A stretch of DNA of 64,000 bases from Rickettsiales bacterium (GCA_017444095.1 JAFSXM010000001.1:1-64000); one strand, 5' to 3'. Counted from the stretch's first letter, positions 28,200 to 37,616 are shown. Program-made: numbers and translations. Notes: generated by a model not told the origin, from the sequence alone.

Positions 28200-29696
28200 T
28201 TAATATTGATAGTGATTAACATTTATGTCTATACCACCATCTTGCAAGTTTGCCAATTCTTTCTCATCATTACCATTACAACAACAGCACCAGCTAAAAT
28301 ATTTATCACAAAAGCCAACACCTGCATTCTTTGTGTTTTCTAAAACTATATTATTCTCGTTATTATCAGTTCCGTCTGCGATTTTTTTAATTTCTTTTAT
28401 CCGTTTTTCGTCCGTAACTTCCACAGGCTTGCCGTCTTTATAATAAGTATATTTGTTTTCCTCAAAGTCATATTTTACTCCACAGCAAATATGAAATGGA
28501 GTTCTATTTTGACATTCACCGCATATAAGCCCATAGTCTCCTAAACATATACCTTTACATTTGTTAGTATTGGGATTTTGTAGTATTATTTCTGTATTTG
28601 CATCATAAACTTCTTTCATAGTAGTATAACCTTGTTTTATGTAATTCCGCAATATTTGCCAAACTTGTTGCTTTAATGCATCCTTGTCTTTGCATTGACA
28701 TTGTTCCCTCTTCCACACACACAAGCTATCAACCGCCTTTTTAACTTCATTCAGCGAGAATGTTATCTCGTCATTATTGCTGTCTTTTCTAATATCATAT
28801 TTTCCATTATGATTATCAACATCTCTGATTTGATTATTGCAGATTTCAAAACTTATATTTAAAAACTTTTTCTGGTTCATACTATATGGGCATCTTTCGT
28901 CAACAAAATTGCAACCACCACAATACTTTTCATCACTATTCCTTATCCAACGAGCATGCTTGTTAACAATATTACTAACTACATTTCTCGACAATGGATT
29001 CTGACTATATCTTTTGCGATATATATTAATAAATTTGTTGTTTCGTGTTTTATAATAAATTGTATTTGCATTCTTATTGGCATCACTGGTTGATGAATGT
29101 GTCACATATTTATCAACATCAGTTATTGATGACAACACTTTTTCCTGTTCATCTATATCAATCGGGTAATCATCAATTTCATATTCCGTGGCATTAAAGC
29201 TAATTTCATATTTTTCATATTCTTTGTCAAAGTCATATGAATTCAAACAAAACTTATATATATCGCTGTCTTGCTGTTTTATAAATTTATCATCAAGTAG
29301 TGGCAAATCTTCTAACACACTTCCCATGTAAGCACAAAAGCCATCAATTCCTAATATCCTCTTGCCGTATTGGCTATACATATCATTCAATAATCTTCCA
29401 ACACTTTCTTTCAATTCTCCTTTCTCACTAAACGGAATGCCTTGGTTGTATTTTTGTTGCATATATTCTATTATCTTACTAACCGGAATATAAAAATATT
29501 TCCCATCTTTCTTAACAGCAGTTACAAAAACAAGTTGTTCTTTTTCATCCCCGTTAGCATCAATCGTTTTGTGCTTTCGTACACCATCAAATATTGCCTT
29601 TCCATTCAAAAAATTTGCAAGAATATATTTACAAAACTCTAAATTGACACTAAATGCACTTTCTGGTTCTTGCATAAGAAGATAGAACATAAACAT
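28200..29696 (-). CDS. Cys-rich orphan protein, 498 aa
   Basis: Unrecognised. The N-terminal half is soluble and mixed. The C-terminal half has many cysteine clusters (CGGC, CQC, CKGIC, CGEC, ICCG and a CCCC run near the end) separated in zinc-ribbon-like fashion. There is no signal peptide; the hydrophobic N-terminus MFMFYLL is short, and internal ATGs at codons 3 and 8 are possible starts. It lies 27 bases after mltG and may be read from the same transcript. It resembles the other Cys-rich orphan genes here in composition only. Confidence 0.65.
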   Translation of the reverse strand: MFMFYLLMQEPESAFSVNLEFCKYILANFLNGKAIFDGVRKHKTIDANGDEKEQLVFVTAVKKDGKYFYIPVSKIIEYMQQKYNQGIPFSEKGELKESVGRLLNDMYSQYGKRILGIDGFCAYMGSVLEDLPLLDDKFIKQQDSDIYKFCLNSYDFDKEYEKYEISFNATEYEIDDYPIDIDEQEKVLSSITDVDKYVTHSSTSDANKNANTIYYKTRNNKFINIYRKRYSQNPLSRNVVSNIVNKHARWIRNSDEKYCGGCNFVDERCPYSMNQKKFLNISFEICNNQIRDVDNHNGKYDIRKDSNNDEITFSLNEVKKAVDSLCVWKREQCQCKDKDALKQQVWQILRNYIKQGYTTMKEVYDANTEIILQNPNTNKCKGICLGDYGLICGECQNRTPFHICCGVKYDFEENKYTYYKDGKPVEVTDEKRIKEIKKIADGTDNNENNIVLENTKNAGVGFCDKYFSWCCCCNGNDEKELANLQDGGIDINVNHYQY

Positions 29697-29722
29697 TGTA
29701 TCAAATATACATTGTTATCAAA

Positions 29723-30667
29723 TCATTTTTTATTATTTAAATGCTCTTGAAAATCTTTTGCAAAAATATGCCCTGATAAATCTTTTTTTGCCACAAAATA
29801 CAAATAATCCGTTCTTGCTGGATACAATACTGCCAATATAGAGGCCTTACCTGCATTGCAGATTGGTGTTTTAGGCAGACCATATTTTCTATATGTATTC
29901 CAATCACCTTTAATTTGTAAATCTTTTAAAGTTAATAACCTCGGCATCTTATATTTCCCCTTGGTTATTTCATAAATTGTCGTAGGGTCGGCCTGCAACC
30001 TCATTTTTTTTCTTAATCTGTTAATATACACACTCGCTATAATTGGTCTTTCTGCATCATTTTTAGCCTCTGCTTCAACAATAGATGCCAAAATCAATGC
30101 TTCATATTTATTTTTTAATGGAACATCAACATCTCTCTTTTGCCATTCTGTATCTAAAAACGATTGCAAATCGTTCTTCATCTTCAATAGTAGTTCCTCC
30201 CTATCAAATCCTTTTGCAAAATAATATGTTTCTGGTAACAACATACCTTCATCTATATCCTTGTTTGTAATTTTGTCACCACCAAGTTCGGTTGTGTTGT
30301 TTAATATGTCTATAATTTGCGATGTATAAAGTCCTTCTGGAATGGTAATTGAATATTGAATTACAAGCCCTTTACAAACCATATTTATAACATCGGCAAA
30401 ATGCTTTCCAGTAGATAATTCATATTCACCAATATGCACTTTTTTACATTTATTAAAAACATTGTTAACTTTAAAAAAAACCTTAAACAAATTAGCACTT
30501 TCTATAATATCGTCTTTTTCGAGTTTCTTTGCTATAAAGTTTATGTTATCACCATTATTAACTTGTAAAACATAATTACTTTTGACAACAAAGCTATTTT
30601 TCAAGGCAACGAAAAAACATAAAATACCAATACAGAAAAGTAGACAAATATACTTAACAATCCGCAT
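29723..30667 (-). CDS. mltG: Endolytic murein transglycosylase MltG
   Basis: MltG cleaves nascent glycan strands at the inner membrane. The 314-aa protein has one N-terminal membrane helix (about residues 5-24), a LysM-like segment (about 30-95) and the YceG catalytic domain. It has ILASIVEAEAK, which carries the catalytic glutamate, as well as LQADPTTIYE and NTYRKYGLPKTPICNAG. Length is slightly below average. rpmE is encoded upstream, and the Cys-rich orphan follows. Confidence 0.93.
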   Translation of the reverse strand: MRIVKYICLLFCIGILCFFVALKNSFVVKSNYVLQVNNGDNINFIAKKLEKDDIIESANLFKVFFKVNNVFNKCKKVHIGEYELSTGKHFADVINMVCKGLVIQYSITIPEGLYTSQIIDILNNTTELGGDKITNKDIDEGMLLPETYYFAKGFDREELLLKMKNDLQSFLDTEWQKRDVDVPLKNKYEALILASIVEAEAKNDAERPIIASVYINRLRKKMRLQADPTTIYEITKGKYKMPRLLTLKDLQIKGDWNTYRKYGLPKTPICNAGKASILAVLYPARTDYLYFVAKKDLSGHIFAKDFQEHLNNKK

Positions 30668-30706
30668 AGTTTAAAATACGAAATCACCACACAAAATATG
30701 TGAAGA

Positions 30707-30937
30707 TTATTTCTTAGCTTGCAATCTTCTATTAAACTTCTGCATTGCGACATTAATACTATCACCGGCATTAACAACTGCATCAGCCCAAGCCATATGT
30801 TTTGACAAGTCTACCTCTGAAACCAACTTATCACCATTAAAAGTAGAACGACTTTTAAATGTTTCTTTTTTACCATCTTTATGAATAACAGAAACCTCAA
30901 CCTCGTGATAATCTGGATGTATATTTTTTCTTGTCAT
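30707..30937 (-). CDS. rpmE: 50S ribosomal protein L31
   Basis: A 76-aa protein beginning MTRKNIHPDYHEVEV and containing FKSRSTFNGD and HMAWADAV, characteristic of bacterial L31. The zinc-binding cysteines of the C+ form are absent, so this is the C- form. Its start ATG is preceded by T, with no Shine-Dalgarno motif. It is followed by mltG after about 40 bases. The 148 bases upstream (to 31085) hold only AT-rich sequence. Confidence 0.93.
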   Translation of the reverse strand: MTRKNIHPDYHEVEVSVIHKDGKKETFKSRSTFNGDKLVSEVDLSKHMAWADAVVNAGDSINVAMQKFNRRLQAKK

Positions 30938-31085
30938 ACAAGCAATATATACACTTTTGAAAAATAAGAATAATAAAAAGCAAGTGTTTTCACATATTCA
31001 ACATCAATTGACATACATTGCATATGTTAAAAACAACATCTTAAAAAGATTGTTTTTTGTAAATTTTTTATTTAAAATATCATAG

Positions 31086-31628
31086 ATGATGAATTTTATT
31101 GATGCAATACAGCAAAATAAAGTATACAACCACATTCACCATAAAACCATTAGCAAGCATAAGCATAACAACACAAAGATAAACACTGCAAAAACCATCT
31201 TCACAAAAAGACAGCAAGGCATACACAAGGAATTGGAAAACTACCAAGATGCCATCATTAAAGATGCTATAATAAATAATATTATGTCGCAAAATAATAT
31301 ACATCAACAAATCTATGCATTATTTGCTATCAAAAAACAAGAATGGGAAAGCTTGCCATATTTAAATGGCAGAAAAAAACGAGAAATCTTCATTGAAAAA
31401 TTACAACAAGAAATCAAAAATGTTAATAGAAAAAATTATAATTATCAAAAACATCAGGAAGAAATATTTACAATATTGGGTTTATCGCGAAAGAAACATT
31501 TTAACGAAAGTATTGTAAAAAATATGTATATCGCAAAGTTGCAAAACATTATCATTATAATCAAGGGCATAGATACAGAGGGCGATGAGGATTTAAAAGA
31601 AGTAAAATCGAGTAGTTTATATATGTAA
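31086..31628 (+). CDS. Basic orphan protein, 180 aa
   Basis: Unrecognised. Rich in His, Lys, Asn and Ile in the first 60 residues, then helical and strongly basic, with no signal peptide. There are two adjacent possible ATGs (31086, 31089). It is transcribed away from rpmE and precedes the dioxygenase-like gene by about 65 bases. Nothing in the sequence suggests a function. Confidence 0.55.
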   Translation: MMNFIDAIQQNKVYNHIHHKTISKHKHNNTKINTAKTIFTKRQQGIHKELENYQDAIIKDAIINNIMSQNNIHQQIYALFAIKKQEWESLPYLNGRKKREIFIEKLQQEIKNVNRKNYNYQKHQEEIFTILGLSRKKHFNESIVKNMYIAKLQNIIIIIKGIDTEGDEDLKEVKSSSLYM

Positions 31629-31694
31629 ACTTACACATATAAGCATCATCTCGTTTTTCTTGCAAATAACAAACAATTATTTATTTTCATCATA

Positions 31695-32390
31695 ATGATT
31701 CTTTTTAGAAAATACACCAAGTATTTTGTCATAACATTCCTTGCAATATTGCAAATATGTGTAAATAAGCAAGTTATAGCCATTACACCAGAAATAGTGT
31801 TAAAAAACATCAAATTAATTACACCTGAAATTAAAGAAGATAAACGATATATTATCCCACAAAACTTTTCACATAGTAATAATTTAAGACGAAAAACTGG
31901 CAGTCCATTCTTTGCAAAAGGAAAATTTTTATACATAGAAGGATTTGTGTTTGACCTATTAGGTGTTCCAATTGAAAATGCGGTAGTCAAAATATGGCAA
32001 ACCAATAATTTTGGCTACTATAATCACTTGGTTATAGACAAAGAAGATTTTACAAAATACGATATTGATTTTGAAGGAACCGGCACAAGCATCACAGATA
32101 GCAACGGGCACTATTCGTTTTTCACAATTATACCCGGTTATTATGGTGAAAATGCACCTCATATAAATTTTATCGTGGAACACGAAGAATTTAATAGATT
32201 TGAGACAATGATGTATTTTCCTATGCAGGTAAGAAACACTGCTGATAAAAAATACAAAAATCTTAATCAAAGGAATAGATTTTTAATAACTTGCAAAATG
32301 CAAGATTTTGTATCCAATGACACTAATTATGGAAAAAAATGTAGCTTTGATATCCGTTTAAATACTTTACATAATCATAAAAGATATTGA
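31695..32390 (+). CDS. Exported intradiol-dioxygenase-like protein
   Basis: A 231-aa protein with a signal peptide (about residues 1-30) and the beta-sandwich signatures of protocatechuate/catechol intradiol dioxygenases: FVFDLLGVPIENAVVKIWQT (82-102), GYYNH (107-111), GTGTSITDSNGHYSFFTIIPG (128-148) and APHINF. The two iron-ligand tyrosines can be placed (about 108-109 and 149-150) and one histidine (H156). The second histidine of the normal HIH pair is Asn158, so iron binding may be altered. Similar proteins occur in Rickettsia. Its stop overlaps the start region of the outer-membrane barrel gene, suggesting translational coupling. Confidence 0.82.
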   Translation: MILFRKYTKYFVITFLAILQICVNKQVIAITPEIVLKNIKLITPEIKEDKRYIIPQNFSHSNNLRRKTGSPFFAKGKFLYIEGFVFDLLGVPIENAVVKIWQTNNFGYYNHLVIDKEDFTKYDIDFEGTGTSITDSNGHYSFFTIIPGYYGENAPHINFIVEHEEFNRFETMMYFPMQVRNTADKKYKNLNQRNRFLITCKMQDFVSNDTNYGKKCSFDIRLNTLHNHKRY

Positions 32391-33304
32391 TGAATATAAA
32401 TTGTCACATTACAGCTATTGCAATAAAATATAAATATTACTTTTACACTTCTATATTAGCCGTCTGCATTTGTGTATGTCATCAACATAATCTACTCGCT
32501 GATGGCTGGACAAGACCAAAAGGTACAGGTTTGATAACTTTAACAAGTTTTTTTCAGCAATTTAATAAAACCACCGATTATGGTAATTATGATGACAGAG
32601 AAAAAGTATTCCAAATGCAGTTAATATCTTTTCTTGAATACGGGCTAACAAACAGAATTACAATAGGAGGAAAAATAATCTTGGTGGACAATATGCTAAC
32701 ACACAACAACACATTTTACGGAAAAAGAACCGCACAATCTTTTGGTCTTGATATGGCACAAGTATTTGCAAGATTTCGTATATTCAAAACAAAAAATTTC
32801 GCCTTATCATTTTCACAATCAATACAGACACCGAGTTGGTTTAAAAGAAATAATGTATCATATTATAGCCTACAAGTGTGGCAATATGAACCAAGAATTG
32901 AAATAGGAGTAAATTTAACACAAGATGATTTCTTAACAGCATCATTTGGGTGGCATGGGAATATCAATCACTGGTATGATGAAATGAGACTTGAAATACA
33001 ATACGGACATTATTTGACAAAGCATCTTTTATTTCTTTTAAGGTTCAAAAAATACATATATTATATTAAAAACAATGGAAAAGAAGTTCAAGCCAACTAC
33101 CAACTCATCAATATATCAATAAGTGATATTTTTGCCAAGACAGGCTTTGCCAAAATAACAGCTGTATTAGTTGTAGATGTTGGTAAAAATACTAAACTTG
33201 AATTTGGAGCCTATTCTACAATCAAAACTAAACTATTTAAAACTGAAAATTTAAACCTCAATATGAAAGGATTTTTTATAGGGTTAGATTACGAGTGGTG
33301 GTAG
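32390..33304 (+). CDS. Outer-membrane beta-barrel-like protein
   Basis: About 304 aa. A signal sequence (about residues 15-38, ending near LLADGWTRPKG) is followed by alternating amphipathic strands rich in aromatic residues, ending in an aromatic residue (DYEWW), as is typical of barrel proteins. The DGWTRPKGTG start recalls small families of exported barrels. The ATG at 32390 overlaps the stop codon of the dioxygenase-like gene, so the pair is probably an exported unit. The ligand is unknown. Confidence 0.72.
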   Translation: MNINCHITAIAIKYKYYFYTSILAVCICVCHQHNLLADGWTRPKGTGLITLTSFFQQFNKTTDYGNYDDREKVFQMQLISFLEYGLTNRITIGGKIILVDNMLTHNNTFYGKRTAQSFGLDMAQVFARFRIFKTKNFALSFSQSIQTPSWFKRNNVSYYSLQVWQYEPRIEIGVNLTQDDFLTASFGWHGNINHWYDEMRLEIQYGHYLTKHLLFLLRFKKYIYYIKNNGKEVQANYQLINISISDIFAKTGFAKITAVLVVDVGKNTKLEFGAYSTIKTKLFKTENLNLNMKGFFIGLDYEWW

Positions 33305-33358
33305 TGTTGTTCAAAATTGACAATAAAATATCCATCTTATTTCTAAACAACCATATTT

Positions 33359-34030
33359 ATGTTTCAATGCAATAATAAAATAATAATTAACCCAACTGAA
33401 AATGAAATAACGATTATCAATCAATTATTATCAAATTTTAGCAACAGCGATAAACAGCAAATCATAAACAAATTGCAAATATTTATACATCTCGTAATGA
33501 GTGAAAATCAAAAACACAATTTAATAGGAAAAAGCACAATAGAAAAAATCTGGACAAGACATATTATAGACAGCCTGCAACTAATCAAATATTGCGACGA
33601 GAGTGTGTGTCATAATATTGTAGACCTTGGTAGTGGAGCTGGTTTTCCAGCGATAGTATTAGCAATTACAACGAAGAAAAATATTATTATGGTAGAAAAA
33701 TCACCAGTAAAAGCTAATTTTTTAAATTCTGTAATAACCAATTTACAATTAAATAATGCAAAAGTTTTAAATAAAGTCATCAATAAGCAAAACATACAAA
33801 ATTTATTGCCAGAAAATACATATATCACATCAAGAGCTTTTAAAAGTCTTGGTGAAATTTTAGAACTTATAAATAGCAATGGCAATGTAGAAAAACTGGT
33901 CTTATTGAAAGGACAAAATTTTCAACAAGAAATAGACAAGATATCGAACTATGTAGCTAAAAAATATCAAATTACCACACATCCCAGCATCAATCAAGAT
34001 GGTGTTGTGGTTGAGGCTCAGCAATATTGA
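33359..34030 (+). CDS. rsmG: 16S rRNA (guanine-N7) methyltransferase RsmG
   Basis: RsmG methylates G527 of 16S rRNA using SAM. The 223-aa protein has the N-terminal helical region ending in HNLIGKSTIEKIWTRHIIDS and the SAM-binding loop VDLGSGAGFPAIVLA (about residues 89-103), followed by MVEKSPVKANFL and TSRAFKSL. Length is normal. It is not next to mnmG or parA, its usual neighbours. It converges on the orphan gene downstream with only a few bases between. Confidence 0.95.
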   Translation: MFQCNNKIIINPTENEITIINQLLSNFSNSDKQQIINKLQIFIHLVMSENQKHNLIGKSTIEKIWTRHIIDSLQLIKYCDESVCHNIVDLGSGAGFPAIVLAITTKKNIIMVEKSPVKANFLNSVITNLQLNNAKVLNKVINKQNIQNLLPENTYITSRAFKSLGEILELINSNGNVEKLVLLKGQNFQQEIDKISNYVAKKYQITTHPSINQDGVVVEAQQY

Positions 34031-34035
34031 ATTAT

Positions 34036-34809
34036 CTAATTAACAGACATTACATCTTGTTCATCTTTTTTCTTGTCATTGTTTACATCGGTTAAACTAA
34101 GATAACTCCGCCTGATAATTACATCATCATCCTCTTTTAGAGGAGATGTAGTTGAATAAAACTTGCTAATGTTTTTGTAAATGTTATCAAATAATTCTTT
34201 ATTTTGATACTTGTCAATTATATCATAGAGAGACACGAGGTTGTCATTTAGTGTTGTTGTAAAAAATGGTTTACCTTTCGTCATTTTTCGCGACCAAACA
34301 CACAATTTTAATATATTTAATAGTCGTTTCATATTCTCCCTATTCCACAATTTTGCATCTTGTATATTCCTATCCAAAGCACCACATCTGGTTACTCTTA
34401 TTTCACCCTGCTGTGAAATAGTAAATGTTAGCTGATAAGAATATGGTCTGTTTTTCTTATAACATCGATGTGCAATAGAGTTTGTCTTTTTGTCATAAAT
34501 ATCATTAATTATTTGTGGAAATTCCGGCAAGTCTTTAAAATTTTGGTCATTATTCTTACCAAAGAGTACATTGAACCGCCGTAAATCCAAAGGCGCTGTT
34601 ATTTCAAACTGAATTTCTTGTTCATTGGTTTTTTTTACATCAAATACCATCATATTTGCTATCCCGCCGTGTTGCTCGTATACTTTATTGTATTTCTCTA
34701 TCTCCGTCGTCAAATCATTTTTTGTGCAACACCTATACAAACCATACCCTATGCCACCAATAGTTATGCCACAACACAATGCTCCTAATCCACCTAAAAT
34801 ATATTCCAT
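34036..34809 (-). CDS. Orphan protein with N-terminal Gly/Cys-rich membrane segment
   Basis: Unrecognised 257-aa protein. The first 30 residues form one hydrophobic Gly/Cys-rich helix (with CCG and RCC pairs), followed by a soluble domain rich in charged and aromatic residues. It could be anchored in a membrane with the bulk exposed. It is the only gene here with a plausible Shine-Dalgarno motif (AAGGA, seven bases before the ATG). A T15 tract and a TATCAT box lie directly upstream, as for three other orphan genes. Confidence 0.7.
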   Translation of the reverse strand: MEYILGGLGALCCGITIGGIGYGLYRCCTKNDLTTEIEKYNKVYEQHGGIANMMVFDVKKTNEQEIQFEITAPLDLRRFNVLFGKNNDQNFKDLPEFPQIINDIYDKKTNSIAHRCYKKNRPYSYQLTFTISQQGEIRVTRCGALDRNIQDAKLWNRENMKRLLNILKLCVWSRKMTKGKPFFTTTLNDNLVSLYDIIDKYQNKELFDNIYKNISKFYSTTSPLKEDDDVIIRRSYLSLTDVNNDKKKDEQDVMSVN

Positions 34810-34820
34810 AAGTTATCCTT

Positions 34821-34844
34821 ATGATATTCAAAAAAAAAAAAAAA
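34821..34844 (-). promoter_or_regulatory. T15 tract followed by -10 box
   Basis: On the minus strand: fifteen T (34830-34844), GAA, TATCAT, then AAGGATAACTT and the ATG at 34809. TATCAT fits a -10 box with a leader of only a few bases, and the T tract would fill the promoter spacer. The -35 box is not obvious (CATCTG would give 18 bp). Confidence 0.5.
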
Positions 34845-34930
34845 CAGATGAAAATATATGTATGCAGAAAAAAAACCACATTTACCATTAAAACTGGCAA
34901 ATTGAACAATTAAACAACAATAAGAAAGAA

Positions 34931-35104
34931 CTACTTTTCTACTTCTTCCTGCTTGACTTTTTTTATCCTTACTTGTCTTTCGACATAAGACATTTGAACT
35001 TTTCCATCTTTATCAATTCTAATATGATTTTTGACGACCAAACCCTTACCGGCTTGTCTCATACCATTTTTTGATTTTGATGTTTTTTTCTTTGGAACTG
35101 CCAT
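34931..35104 (-). CDS. rpmF: 50S ribosomal protein L32
   Basis: A 57-codon gene too short for most ORF callers. It encodes MAVPKKKTSKSKNGMRQAGK at its N-terminus, diagnostic for L32, and has a basic C-terminal half. There are no zinc cysteines. It lies 16 bases after rpmJ on the same strand. plsX, its usual partner, is not here. Confidence 0.95.
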   Translation of the reverse strand: MAVPKKKTSKSKNGMRQAGKGLVVKNHIRIDKDGKVQMSYVERQVRIKKVKQEEVEK

Positions 35105-35120
35105 ATATCAATAAATAAAA

Positions 35121-35243
35121 TTATCCCTGTTTAGCTTTAAACTTCTTATTCAGCTTGTTTATAACAAAAATGGTTTTGCCTCGTTTCACAAGCTTACAGC
35201 CTTGTCTTTTCTTGGCATTTTTCAAAGAAGATTTGACTTTCAT
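35121..35243 (-). CDS. rpmJ: 50S ribosomal protein L36
   Basis: Forty residues beginning MKVKSSLKNAKKRQGCKLVK and ending INKLNKKFKAKQG, the longer L36 form found in alphaproteobacteria. Only one cysteine remains, so it is the zinc-free type. It heads a two-gene unit with rpmF. The start ATG is preceded by T, with no Shine-Dalgarno motif. Confidence 0.95.
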   Translation of the reverse strand: MKVKSSLKNAKKRQGCKLVKRGKTIFVINKLNKKFKAKQG

Positions 35244-35335
35244 AATCAATGTCTAAATAAAAATAGACAAATAATTGTCAAGATTTTTTTGCCCTAATGC
35301 TTGCATTTTAGATATAACCACAACAAATATACCTT

Positions 35336-36124
35336 ATGTTAACATACCCAAACATCAACCCAGTGATAGTTCAGTTTACAGACAAAATTGCCATCCGCTG
35401 GTATTCATTAGCTTATATTATTGGTTTCTTGTTTGTCGGTTGGTTTTTCAAAAAACAAAACAAAAAACTTCATATTCTTGAAGAAAAACAAATAGAAACA
35501 ATATTATTCTATGGAATGGTTGGACTAATCATTGGGGCAAGATTATTCGATTGCTTGTTTTACAATTTTGACTATACAATCCACAATCCATTATCAATGT
35601 TTGCAGTATGGAATGGCGGAATGTCGTTTCATGGGGGGCTAATTGGGCTATTTGCTGGAATTGTAATATTTGCAAAAAAATATAAAGTAAAAATAAATGC
35701 CATTCGCTTTTTAGATATTTGTGTTGTGGTTATACCTTTCGCACTTATGCTTGGACGGGTGGCAAATTTTATCAATGGAGAGCTATATGGCAATGTGTCA
35801 TATACATCACCATTTGCAATGATATTTCCAACAGACCAAGAACAACTGCCAAGACATCCAAGCCAATTATATGAGGCTTTGACAGAAGGCTTATTACTGT
35901 TTATTACGATGCTAATTCTTTTTTATAAAACAAGTCTAATAAACAAAACAGGTGCTCTTGGTGGAATATTTTGTATTCTTTATGCAATATGTCGCTTTAT
36001 CTGTGAGTTTTTTCGTGAACCAGAAATCAACAATCTATTTGGTCTAACGGCAGGACAACATATATCAGTAGCAATGATAATATTTGCTATTGTCTGGATA
36101 TATTATTGGGAAAAAAAATGTTGA
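35336..36124 (+). CDS. lgt: Prolipoprotein diacylglyceryl transferase
   Basis: Lgt transfers diacylglycerol to the lipobox cysteine of prolipoproteins in the inner membrane. The 262-aa protein has about seven helices and the family motifs MSFHGGLIG (about residue 97), GRVANFINGELYG (about 138-150, the Lgt signature) and HPSQLYEA. Length is normal. The stop codon overlaps the -35 box of the following gene's promoter. Confidence 0.96.
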   Translation: MLTYPNINPVIVQFTDKIAIRWYSLAYIIGFLFVGWFFKKQNKKLHILEEKQIETILFYGMVGLIIGARLFDCLFYNFDYTIHNPLSMFAVWNGGMSFHGGLIGLFAGIVIFAKKYKVKINAIRFLDICVVVIPFALMLGRVANFINGELYGNVSYTSPFAMIFPTDQEQLPRHPSQLYEALTEGLLLFITMLILFYKTSLINKTGALGGIFCILYAICRFICEFFREPEINNLFGLTAGQHISVAMIIFAIVWIYYWEKKC

Positions 36125-36149
36125 TAAACTAATATAAAATAAGTATAAT
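36121..36149 (+). promoter_or_regulatory. Near-consensus sigma-70 promoter
   Basis: TTGATA at 36121-36126, a 17-bp spacer, and TATAAT at 36144-36149. The downstream ATG is at 36159, so the predicted start of transcription (about 36156) leaves at most three bases of leader. It overlaps the end of lgt and would drive the MORN-repeat gene as a leaderless message. Confidence 0.75.
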
Positions 36150-36158
36150 ATCTATGCT

Positions 36159-37520
36159 ATGAATAGATCAATACAAAATAAAGATATATTTGCTTTAACC
36201 AAAGCAGAGTTAAGAAAAGTGCCAACTTTCGATGAATTGAGAGCAGAATATAAGAACAGTCAAGTGCCACAACATCATATCTTTGAAGAAGACGGTTGGA
36301 AATATAAATTTGATCAAACTGGATACAATACAACAACAGGAGTGGGTATGAGAAAATGTAATGTACGATACCCAATACTAAACAAAACAAAAGACGCCAT
36401 AATTATAGAGAAAGGACAATTTGTTAATGGCAAGCTGAATGGCGATAATTGTATAAAAGCAATAAAAGATTTATACGGTGACACGAAGATATACATGGGA
36501 AAATTCGTCAATGGCAAGCCAATTGGTCGTTGTATATTCACTTATAAAACAAGCAACAGTGATTTCACGGAAATAACAGTTGGTAATATATCAGAAAATA
36601 TGAAGTTCATTGGGCCGGTTCAACGTTTCTGGATTAATAGTGATACTAAAATAACTGGGAATACCATAAAAAAACCTCAAACATTTCATCGAGACAACGA
36701 ACAGCTGTGGATACTCCACAGTGAAGATAAAAAAACAGAAACATTACAAGTTGAACATTTTGGATATGGTCATCAAAATAGTATAAATATACTAAATGCT
36801 AAAAAAAATAGAACAAGCATTCAAATGCTAAAAAAAATACCCTTAGCAAAAAATACAAAACATTTAAAAATTTTGTTAGACAATAGCAAACAGAACATTG
36901 TGAGTACGAAAACAATCGCTGAACAGATTAAAAATAAAGTAAATAAGCAATCATTATCAAGCATATATTTGTCATATGCAGGTAATAAAAATGGATATGA
37001 TGATGTTGTGGAATCCATGAAGTCGTTGGTGACAAATAATGTCAGTAAGTATTGCTTTTTTTCAAAAATTAAAGATGAATATCAGACCAAACTTGTTCCG
37101 TCGTTTAAATATGGTATAAAAAGAATGGTAATTGGACAAGACAATGAACCAATTGAGTTGGCAGATATGACAAGAACTCCAAACAAATATAAGGAGTATT
37201 ATTGTGTCTATAAAGATCCAAATGGAGATATTCAAGTACTATTAGTACCACATGATTTTGTTAGAAATAGAGTTAAACTAATAGAAACTGGAAAAATCAA
37301 TGAAGCATTGACAACTTTACAAAAAGGAAAATCTTATACATTTTCAAGCAATGGACTAAATTATAAATTACAACCATACGATTTGGAAAAAGATGTTAAA
37401 TATGGCGAAATGAAGCTATATGAAGCAAAATACAAAAATCATCAAAACGGACCCGCAAACATTAAACAAACAGACTATTATGATGCGGGTATAATATCAG
37501 GCACACCAAAAAGTATTTAA
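36159..37520 (+). CDS. MORN-repeat orphan protein, 453 aa
   Basis: The N-terminal third has two MORN-like units, GQFVNGKLNGD and YMGKFVNGKPIGRCIFTY (about residues 87-130). Such repeats often bind membranes or partner proteins in eukaryotic proteins and secreted bacterial effectors. The rest is soluble, basic and unrecognised. There is no signal peptide. It has its own near-consensus promoter, and the ATG lies about three bases from the predicted transcription start. A short palindrome AAGCCGGCTT followed by a T-rich stretch lies after the stop codon and may help termination. Confidence 0.7.
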   Translation: MNRSIQNKDIFALTKAELRKVPTFDELRAEYKNSQVPQHHIFEEDGWKYKFDQTGYNTTTGVGMRKCNVRYPILNKTKDAIIIEKGQFVNGKLNGDNCIKAIKDLYGDTKIYMGKFVNGKPIGRCIFTYKTSNSDFTEITVGNISENMKFIGPVQRFWINSDTKITGNTIKKPQTFHRDNEQLWILHSEDKKTETLQVEHFGYGHQNSINILNAKKNRTSIQMLKKIPLAKNTKHLKILLDNSKQNIVSTKTIAEQIKNKVNKQSLSSIYLSYAGNKNGYDDVVESMKSLVTNNVSKYCFFSKIKDEYQTKLVPSFKYGIKRMVIGQDNEPIELADMTRTPNKYKEYYCVYKDPNGDIQVLLVPHDFVRNRVKLIETGKINEALTTLQKGKSYTFSSNGLNYKLQPYDLEKDVKYGEMKLYEAKYKNHQNGPANIKQTDYYDAGIISGTPKSI

Positions 37521-37616
37521 TATTAAATGAAATCAACTATACTGAAGCCGGCTTATTTTTTACATAGCATTTAAAAAATCCTTGCGTATTAAAAACAAAA
37601 CAACCGTCAATAACCT

